Assembly: GCA_003550325.1 (NCBI GenBank)
Contig: QKWP01000484.1
Span: 20,324 to 84,323 of the forward strand
DNA length: 64,000 nt
Origin: Gigaspora rosea
Lineage: Eukaryota; Glomeromycota; Glomeromycetes; Diversisporales; Gigasporaceae
Reading direction: 5' to 3'
The position numbers were made by a program, and so were the translations under genes. Below are positions 56,317 through 64,000 of the stretch, piece by piece. How positions within the stretch are numbered: position 1 is the stretch's first letter; each line of letters opens with the position of its first letter. The notes below the pieces were generated by a model. That model saw only the letters and a list, made by a program, of their open reading frames with translations, was not told the DNA's origin and made no database searches.

Positions 56317-57203
56317 CAGGGTGCTACTATTGCATTGTGAACACTTTTTAGATTATAATTAATGAAATCAGTAAGTAACTATAGCACAAAATTAATATCA
56401 TATGTTCAGCAAATCACATGGTATAACATACTAAAATTTTGTGCAATTTTGTTAAATTGCACAGAAGTTATGCAAAAAATAAGCAAAAGTAGTGTTTTTG
56501 GGTCGGTACAAAGATCAATTTTTTGGAATTTTTTTTTAAAAAAAAATTCACAAAAAATTGAACATTTTTTTAGAATTGCTTCAAATTTTGCACAAATATT
56601 GTGCAATACCAAGATAATGTAATGTGATATAAAAAGGGGTATAAACTAAAAAAAAATTTTTTTTCTTACAATAATGGGTAGTATGAAAGATTTAACAGAA
56701 AGTCAACGTGAAGCAATAATTTATATCTAAAAACATAGAAATTCACTTCGTACCATTGTGGCAGCAGTTGGCTGCTGCAAAGCTTCTGTGAGAAACGTCA
56801 TAGAAGAGTACAAAAGGTTGGGTGTAAAGGCACAAAAAAAAAAAAGGACTGGTCAGTCAAAATTCCTACTTTGCTATCTGCTGGTCTATTGCATGATCAA
56901 TAAAGTTGATGCTTGCATAGAAGACAGCGAGGGACCCATTGATTATTAAAATATAATTAGTTTTTTTTGTTATTAAAAAAAAATGTAAAAAAAAAAAATG
57001 TAAAAATTCGAACCTTCATACCAATAAAAAAACCACGATTTTGGCAATTTTTATATATCTTCTGTGTGATCTAATGAAACTGCACGAAATTTTAGTTTTT
57101 TATATCATGTGATCTACTGAACACGTGATATAAATTTCGTGCTATGGTTACTTAACCAATTTCAAGTAATTACAATCAAAAAAGTGCAATGGTAGCCCCT
57201 CTG
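56317..57203 (+). mobile_element. Tc1-type transposon, internally deleted
   Basis: 887 bp; CAGGGTGCTACTATTGCATT and (inverted) CAGAGGGGCTACCATTGCAC ends with TA on each side. It carries one short transposase frame that lacks the DDE domain. It interrupts the LINE between RT and the connection. Confidence 0.85.
56674..56949 (+). pseudogene. Tc1-type transposase remnant: HTH joined to C-terminus
   Basis: Starts ATG at 56674 (MGSMKDLTESQREAIIYI) and runs through a TAA (56728-56730), then KHRNSLRTIVAAVGCCKASV, RNVIEEYKRLG and basic KKKRTGQSK. This is the homeodomain-like HTH of Tc1 transposases. After about ten further codons it ends INKVDACIEDSEGPIDY, which resembles the C-terminal end of such proteins (CIKAxGGPxxY). 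The whole DDE domain is missing, so the deletion joined N- and C-terminal codons in frame. Confidence 0.75.
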
Positions 57204-57435
57204 TATAAACAATAGAATATTAATTCTGAGAACAGAGTACAGAGCACAAAGCAGAAGCAGCTGCATAGACCCTTTTTGAAGCTAATTAAATTGAAAAGTG
57301 GTCTTGTAGTCAGTATGGCATATGGTATACTAAACCATAAAAATATTGTTGGCATTCAGTTGCTCTGGAAGAGTACATTAGTGCATCATATTAGTAATCT
57401 CGCAATTAGACTTAACGATACTAAAAGGCTCAGAC

Positions 57436-57791
57436 TAGTATTAAAGATTTGATATTCCCAGTGTTCCCAGGAACATTTAAAAAAATTTAGGAACTTAGAA
57501 TTTATGTTCCCTATTAGGAACAAAGTGGGAACATAAAAGTTATAATTTGTGTTCCCTATAGAGATAGTTTTTTTGCATGAGAGAAAAAGAGAGAGAAAGA
57601 AAGAGAGAGAAAGAAAAAGAGAGAGAGAGAGAGAGAAAAAAAAAGAGAGAGAGAGAGAGAGATATAGAGAGAGAGAAAGAGAGAGAGAGAAAAGAAATTT
57701 AGTTATAGGAACATTAAAAATTTTTTGGGAACATAAATTTAATATTTTATGTTCCCAAAGAACAAAAAAAATTTTTAAATCTTTTTCACTG
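57436..57791. mobile_element. hAT-like word element, word TGTTCCC, with (GA)n
   Basis: 356 bp; TAGTATTAAAGATTT and (inverted) CAGTGAAAAAGATTT; perfect 8-bp duplication GCTCAGAC (57428-57435, 57792-57799). TGTTCCC/GGGAACA words surround a GA-rich microsatellite (57581-57690). The long Arg/Glu frame over the microsatellite is an artefact. Confidence 0.85.
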
Positions 57792-57853
57792 GCTCAGACA
57801 TCTACTTGGATAAGGCTTAAACAAGTGAAGATTTCAAACAAATGCATTAGTGC

Positions 57854-59272
57854 TAGGGCTTTGAAGTCCGGGTCCGGTCTGGTCTGTTCCGGCCAGACCT
57901 GGACTCGAACCCAAACTCAAACTATAAATTTTGCCAATTTTGAACCTGAACTCGGACCCGAACCTAAAGTACCAAACCCGAACCAGACTCAAATATGATA
58001 ATAGGTTCGGTCCAGGTCCGGTTCAAAGTTTGTGAACCTGTCCGAGTCTGGGATTAGCAGTCATTCTAAAAAAAAAAAGATAAAATTTCTTAAGCTATAT
58101 ATATTATATAGTAATTAGACCCGAGTGGATGGTTACCCGGGTTACCTGTTCACCTGCAGATAACCGAATTGTAATGTTGCAACCCAGATGGGTTACTTGT
58201 TGGGTGAAAACAAAGATTCTATGTGATATCCTAAGATTTGGATGTTTTAGTCAAAATGGCAGGGGGTTTTTTTTTTTTTGTTCATTTTTTTTTTAAACGC
58301 TAGATCTATTGCTAGGGGCACGGGTGGTGCTCTTTATTCAAATTTCAAAGGTCTTACGTTACATTACATTAGGGGTTTCTATCCTAACTAACCTATATCT
58401 CCCTCCTATCGTCTGTTTATCCCGGTGTAGTCCAGCAAGCCCACCACACCCTGGTGCCCCATACCTCATAGATCTTAGGTAGCTTTAAGGTCATCAATAT
58501 TTGCCGGTGTGCTATATAGGTCGGCTGTTTGTATACGCCCTGGGAACACTTTCCATATTCAGCCGGTGTGGTATCGTCAGGTACCCCTTATCTAATTCTT
58601 GATTTTCCTTTTATAGTGGATATCTCTTATGTTTACAACATTTCTTGTCAGATTTTCTTTCCTTTTCTGGACGCCACATAACCTTCGTGGCTATATCACA
58701 CAGCTCTTATCGCTGTAGTACCATATCTATAAATGGAGAAGAAGTGCGAGTCCTCAATGTAGATCCTGGCCATTCGTGGTCTCAATATAGTTTTTTTGTT
58801 CATTTTATATAATGTGTACTATGCTATATAGCAGATTATATATCAAACGGGCTTATGAATTTTTTGATTTTTTTTTTTTTTATATATATATTTAAGACAT
58901 CCTGACCCGTTTGACCTAGCATGACCCATACAGATTACCCGATCTGGGTCAGAATACTAGATACAGCCTGTATATATAGTTTATATATTGGTGACCCACA
59001 TATTACCTATAGGTTGATCTATGAGTAATCTATAGGTGCCCCACAGATTAACTATCTGGGTGGGCCATAGGTTAACCTGGGCCACCCACCAGACTTTTGG
59101 ACTAAACTCAAACTTTCAGACCGGACTCAAACTGGACTCGAACCAAGCCAAAAGTTTGATATTCAGACTGGACTGAGTTGTAAAATAGTTTGAGTTTGAG
59201 TCCAGTTCGAAATTCGAACTGGACTCGGACTTGCCTTAAGTTCAGTCTCAGTTCGGGTCCGTTGGAGCTCTA
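57854..59272. mobile_element. hAT-like word element, word GTCCGG, with nested material
   Basis: 1,419 bp; TAGGGCTTTGAAGTCCGGG and (inverted) TAGAGCTCCAACGGACCC; perfect 8-bp duplication ATTAGTGC (57846-57853, 59273-59280). It sits in the LINE connection. Outer parts (57854-58060 and 59090-59270) repeat GTCCGG/CGAACC/GGACTCG. The inner parts (58120-58230 and 58890-59085) repeat another word, GGGTTACC/GACCC, so a second word element is nested inside. Confidence 0.9.
58262..58800 (-). mobile_element. Unclassified GC-richer retroposon-like insert
   Basis: Starts on the plus strand with T-runs (58266-58293), i.e. a poly-A on the minus strand, and continues with the most GC-rich stretch of the area (CCCGGTGTAGTCCAGCAAGC, CGCCACATAACCTTCGTGG). 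No frame or B box recognised. Direction and family are inferred from the T-run only. Confidence 0.4.
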
Positions 59273-59779
59273 ATTAGTGCAATTACAAGCCTAGAAAGAA
59301 ATAGACTTAATGGAATAATAGATACCCACAATTTGTCAGTGAAGATTATTAAAAAAGCAAAAAAGTTTGGTATCATATTTAGTAGTCATGTCTGGGAGGA
59401 GATTCTAAAGGTTGCAAGCATAGTACTGAAATATTTGGGGGTTTAAACACAAGAGGCATTAAGAGTTTCTTGAGAGAAAAATTGCTACAACTCTTTTTAT
59501 TAGAACAGCTCTTTACACAAATAGTATGCATATACTAACATAGGAGCACTTAAAAAATTTGAGAACCAAAAAGGTTCAGATAAAAATGAAAGAGCAAGAA
59601 GAATTATGCCTAGCAAATAGAATAAAAGAGGCTTTCAAATAAGAAGAAAGAAACAATTTTGTACTAAAACTAGAACTAAATAAAATCGTTGTGAACAGGC
59701 AAAAATATGACCTAACCATTTTTAAAAATAGTGCAGAAACTCTACAAATAGACAAAGTTAAGACTATAGTGCTCCAAGT

Positions 59780-61130
59780 TACTTCTCATCAAATTCTGAT
59801 TCCTTTTTTAAAATCTTATAACTATAAAATCTAAAGATTTATTTAATAATAAACCAATAAAAATAAATCTTTATCTTTAGTTTTATCAAACTTATTGGCT
59901 AAAATTTTTTAAAAAGTCCAAATATCAAAATTATATGACATTAAAATTTAAAAAATTTATACAATTTATTATGTGAGCTAAAAAATTGCCGCCTTGTTGT
60001 TACATATAATTTACATCAAAATTGGCATCACATATATTCGATCTATATAAAATTGGGGTAAAAACGATAAATTAGTCTTGACTAGTTCTAGATCATTGTA
60101 AGACCAAACTAATAGCATTAGCATCAATTAAATCAGTCTGAATATCTTTATCTATAATAATTTTTGCCCTTCACAACATATGTATGTACATACTATGTTT
60201 AGTGTCAATACATCATGAAATTTTTTAAAGTGATACATAACAATTATAATTGGCATAATCGATTATAATCGATTAATTTAATTGATTAGGGGAGTAACAA
60301 AAATCAGGTGATTTTTTAGGGGGGGAGGGGGGTAAAAAAAGTTGAAATTATATATAAGAACCTGACTATTTATATATTGAAGAAGAGGGAGGGGAGTAAG
60401 CCTCTGATAAAAAATAATCAGGTGATTAATGACACTGCCCTTATAATTGTTTGAGGGGTTATTAATCGATTACTAACTCCAACCGATTATAATTGATTAT
60501 TGATATATATTGATTTTAATTGATAATAATCGATAATATAAAAATTTGATTAATATTGATAGTTTAAAAATTCGCAAATTTTAGCTAAATTTTAAAACTG
60601 CTTTTCTCAATAACTAACATTAGAATTAGCTCAAATTTTTATTGTAAATAGTATCGCTATCAGATTATAATATACTAAAATTTCAACAAATTTGACTTGG
60701 TAGTTCTTGAGTAATTGCTTGCATATGATAGTTAACTTTTTTTAACAAAATTGACTATCGTATGCAAGCAATTACTCAAGAACTACCAGGTTAAATTTGC
60801 TGAATTTTAGTATGTCATAGTATGATATCGATACTATTTACAGTAAAAATTTGTACTAATTCTAATTGTTAGTTATCGAGAAAATTAGTTTAAAATTAAG
60901 CTAAAATTTGCAAATTTTGATTACAAATTTTTATATCTAGCCAAATCTAAATTTGGTGCATCTTGGATATATCTAGCCAAATTTAGCGTATCTTGAATAT
61001 ATCTAGCCAAATTTGGCGCATTTGATAAAAAGTGACTTGGAGCACCATAGCAAAAAGTAAAGAAAGTCATCAGATTGAGTATTAGAGAGAAAAGGAAAAT
61101 ATAAAGCCAGATAATAATGAAATAGAGCAA
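59780..61130. other. Composite insertion block inside the LINE
   Basis: 59780-60240 AT-rich, nothing identified. 60240-60560 repeats AATCGATTATAATCGATTA around a Harbinger-like MITE. 60571-60920 is a palindrome centred near 60746 (AATTACTCAAGAACTACC mirrored). 60931-61025 has three units of about 33 bp, ATATCTAGCCAAATTTGGCG. Confidence 0.65.
60289..60440 (+). mobile_element. PIF/Harbinger-like MITE H1, copy 4
   Basis: 152 bp, GGGGAGTAACAAAAATCAGG ... GACACTGCCC, TTA on both sides. Confidence 0.88.
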
Positions 61131-61149
61131 TGCAAAGGGTGCGAACAAA

Positions 61150-62060
61150 ATCAAGTAGGAAGTAGTAGTGAATGTATGATATATAAAGCATTCAAAAGTT
61201 CAAAATGTGCATTGTATAGAAGGCTTATTAAAAAGAGAGAAGATAGAGTTTTGTGTGAGATAAATACACAGATCTAGTATACAGATAAGATAAAGACACA
61301 AGTAGAATTGCAATGTAGTGATAAAGCAAAAGAGAAGAAAATAATAGATGAATGGATAGAGGAAGAAAATACTAGGAAAGATCTGAAAGCCTTGTACAAA
61401 TACATGAAAGAGTGGCAAGAATGGTGCATCTATACAGATAGCTCCTTAATACAGGAAAAGATAGTGTTGGCAAAATGACAAATATGACTTTTTTATGACA
61501 AATAAATGACATATAAATTTTATAAAACATAATAAAATCATATCAATAATAGTTTTTTTATAACAAAAATAGCACATTTTTATGACATTCAATCCAATAA
61601 TTTTGTCAAATTGCCAACTATGGAAAAAGACCCATGAAGGAGGAAACAAAAAACAAATAGAAGTTAGTTGGGTAGCATATCTTGTAAAAGCAAAGGGTAC
61701 ACTAGGAGGCAACAACTTCCAATTCAGTGAGGCTGTGTTAGACTGGCCTTTAACAACAAAAGTGAAATAGGTTCGATTGCAATAGCACTCTTGGTACAAA
61801 AATGCCTAAAGGAAAGAAGATAGATTGGAAGGTGTGTAAAGTTAAGGCACATAATAGAATTAAAGGAAATAAATAAGCAGATAGGCTAGCCAAGGAAGAA
61901 CTTAAAAGTGAAAGGTGTTTTAAAATTAGTAGTAACTGGATTAAAGGATTTAGAATAGTTCCAAAATGGGAGAACTATATAATAGATAGACCAATCAGAA
62001 AATTTGTTAAAGAAATCACAAACACCATTTTTGATATAGAATGGAAGTGTTTGCTAGGTA
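61150..62060 (+). pseudogene. LINE RNase H fragment
   Basis: WCIYTDSSL (61422-61448) is the first catalytic motif, usually YTDGS; its Asp codon is 61437-61439. A MITE splits the domain at 61461-61621. Afterwards come KVKAHNRIKGNK (61849-61875), a stop, and ADRLAKEELKSE, the last motif with His and Asp. DRPIRKFVKEITNTIFDIEW (61987-62046) follows. Stops and shifts throughout. Confidence 0.8.
61461..61621. mobile_element. hAT-like word element, word ATGACAAA, TGTTGGCAAA ends
   Basis: 161 bp; ATAGTGTTGGCAAAATGACA and (inverted) ATAGTTGGCAATTTGACAAA. Flanks AGGAAAAG and GGAAAAAG fit an aged 8-bp duplication. Same tips as 17771-18006 with another word. Confidence 0.75.
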
Positions 62061-62483
62061 TTATAGATGTAATAAAAAAGGAGGAAAATAGTAAGGAAGT
62101 TGATTAGGGCAGCACATAGGGCCAGTTCAGTAAAGTAAAGGACCATAATTGTAGAAGTACAAAGCAAAGCAGGGCATAAATTAATAGGATTAAATGTATT
62201 GACAAGTTCCTGCCTGTGTTAGCATTATTATATAAAAGATATCCAGAAGTATATGAAATCGATCGGTGCATAGCCTGTTATAGGGACAGAAATACAAGAC
62301 CATTTGGCAGAATATAAAATCTATAGACGTCTCTGGAGAAAAATAGAACGTGAAGTTAAAGAAAAAGTATTCGTCAACAAAGATACAAAGAAGAAGGAAA
62401 TTGATCTAGCAACCTTTAAAACTGACGAGAAGATACTCTTCAAAGAGAAAAAACAAAAAAAAATCAGAAAATGAAAACTAATA

Positions 62484-63005
62484 CAGTCAAACCTCTATAA
62501 ATGCAACTTGTAGGGACAAGCAGGACCCCGAAATATATAGATAGGTCAGATATAAGTTTGCTTATTTTTGAGATTTTTTATGCAGATCTTTTCTATTTAT
62601 AGTAATTTTTTGCTTGTTTTTAAAGTTTTTTTTGCAAATTTTTTCTTTTTTAGTAACCCTATAATTAACCTAACCTATCTATGTATATTTCGGGGTCCTT
62701 GACAAATCTACAACGTGCATTTAGGAAGGTTTGTATTTAAAAAGAGCCAATTAAATTGCAGCTTTAAAAATTAAATTATTAAGTTTGTATAACTTCTACT
62801 AAAAACTGTACAACCTATCTTAAATACTAAAATTTGATTAGCTATACGCATTTAGGGAGGTTAGTGTGATATAAAATATTATTCAAGAGAATGTGCATTT
62901 ACAGAATATAAAACATGCATTTAGCACTAATAACATTTTACAAAAAAAAAGATGTATTTAGGGAAATATTGCATTTATAGAGGTTAATTTATAGAGGCTT
63001 GACTA
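62484..63005. mobile_element. pogo-type MITE, copy 4, with nested insertion
   Basis: CAGTCAAACCTCTATAAATG and (inverted) TAGTCAAGCCTCTATAAATT, TA on each side. It matches 8568-8908 over its length apart from the nested 178-bp element. It begins right behind the LINE. Confidence 0.88.
62522..62699. mobile_element. hAT-like MITE, AGGACCCCG family, copy 3
   Basis: 178 bp; AGGACCCCGAAATATATAGA and (inverted) AGGACCCCGAAATATACATA. The empty site is visible in the sister MITE at 8568 (GGGACAAGCCTACAACG), giving a duplication GGACAAGC / TGACAAAT (aged). Confidence 0.9.
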
Positions 63006-64000
63006 TAATTCAGGGCTTAGTTTTAGCGAGTATAGAAAAAAAATAGTAGAAAAAAGACATTTTAAAAATAAAGCTTTCGAAGCTTTAGATACAAAGTTTT
63101 ATAAAAAGATTTGAAGATTACAATGTAAAGCCATTGCAAAGTAGGAAGAGTTAAGTGGTATAAAGAAAAAAAAAGAAAAAAAATACTAAAAATGGTGTTG
63201 TCTAAAGCCATGCACCCACATGATATTTTCGTGTAAATCAACCAAATAGAGTTGTGAAATTTTGTTTACATGGATTAGTCCAAAGAAGTCAAAAAACCAA
63301 AAAAAACGTAAGAAATATCAGGAGGTAATTTTACCTTTATTGTTTCTAGCCCTAATCCTAACCCTAATGTTATATAGTTTCTGATATGATTTTATCTAAA
63401 TTTTCAAAAAATCACGTGGGTACATGGCTTTAGCCATCCCTAAAAATGGTAAAAATGAACAAAAAAAAAGATATAGAAAAAGAAGTTATAACCATAAAGA
63501 ACAGAAAAAGGCAGAAAAAAGATGAAAATGAGAATATGAAAGTTATAGTTAAAAAAACAACATCAGGTGAATTTTTTAAGTTCAGATCTGTGCAGATTTC
63601 TAAAAAAAAAACAATAATTAAAAATCTGCGAAGAACTGCGACCCCACAACTATACTTAAAGAAATTTTTTTTATAAATTCTGCGAAGATTTTTAAAAATA
63701 CATAAATCTGCGCAGACCAGTGGTATAATAGCCAAAAGTGAATAAAATAAATTACTATATGCTCGTCTAAAAATTAAATGCTAGCTAAATTTTCATACAT
63801 TAAAAGAATTTATTTGAATATTTATACTATATTTTAACAATGTAATTTATAAATATTTTATTACAAATATATAATATAATAAAATAATAATACATGTAAA
63901 AAAAATAACTAAATAAAAAGCGAATAAAAATAAATAACAATAAATATTAAATACTATACAAATACATAATATTGGTTGATTATAAATTTTACAAAAATAA
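63006..64000. other. AT-rich end of the window, no gene seen
   Basis: 63195-63440 can fold (AGCCATGCACCCACATGATA near 63208 against ATCACGTGGGTACATGGCTT near 63411), probably a MITE. The overlapping frames at 63430-63735 on both strands are low-complexity and not called. Confidence 0.5.

Larger units (their letters stand above)
55270..62475 (+). mobile_element. Old LINE (non-LTR retrotransposon) with RT and RNase H, split by nested insertions
   Basis: Coding-like pieces in order: RT (55279-56255), RT-to-RNase H connection (57206-57435, 57792-57853, 59273-59780), RNase H (about 61150-61460 and 61622-62060) and a C-terminal part (62060-62470). Insertions between them: Tc1-type relic 56317-57203, hAT-like 57436-57791, hAT-like 57854-59272, a composite block 59780-61130, hAT-like 61461-61621. 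RNase H places it among I/Tad-type LINEs (inference). All pieces carry stops and frameshifts. The 5' end and any ORF1 or endonuclease were not seen. Confidence 0.85.

Noticed and set aside
57549-57998. 149-codon frame rich in Arg/Glu
   Set aside because: It is the translation of a GA microsatellite inside a word element and runs on into another element.
60921-61799. Minus-strand hydrophobic frames
   Set aside because: They are antisense to the LINE RNase H region and to a tandem repeat.

Overview
The window is a eukaryotic, extremely AT-rich, repeat-dominated stretch. The best guess is an arbuscular mycorrhizal fungus of the Rhizophagus/Glomus group (Glomeromycotina). Three things point there: the form of the one intact gene (a seven-helix receptor with short GT-AG introns), an AIG1-type GTPase relic, and a LINE whose reverse transcriptase reads YTDDTTWIA, a form I associate with that lineage. 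The organism is an inference; no rDNA or marker gene is present.

Layout. 1-2 kb is a T-rich satellite. 3-14.7 kb is a pile of small DNA transposons and one very long tRNA-headed retroposon (9781-12014) that carries two later insertions. 15-24 kb is an island with more CG dinucleotides and fewer mobile elements; it holds the only gene I consider intact, a five-exon GPCR on the minus strand (19285-21607). 24.5-35 kb returns to mobile elements, with a broken pogo/Tigger transposase (27940-29910) whose intron was invaded. 35-41 kb holds a second long retroposon copy, a 2.6-kb near-perfect palindrome and two single-base gaps (N). 41-55 kb is AT-rich with two copies of another retroposon family, an AIG1-type GTPase pseudogene (48082-49409) and several hAT-like elements. 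55.3-62.5 kb is one old LINE (RT plus RNase H) split by at least five insertions. 62.5-64 kb holds a pogo-type MITE with a nested hAT-like MITE and then nothing identified.

How the parts relate. Apart from the receptor, no gene looks functional. The window is mainly a record of transposition, and many insertions can be dated relative to each other because their target-site duplications (TSDs) are still readable. The most unusual pattern is a set of hAT-like non-autonomous elements with 8-bp TSDs. Each is filled with variants of one short word and its reverse complement, and the word differs from element to element. The second is a family of about 1-kb retroposons with a tRNA-like head, an A-rich tail and TSDs of about 10-14 bp. 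The third is another retroposon family of about 1 kb whose two copies share an open frame ending at the same stop codon.
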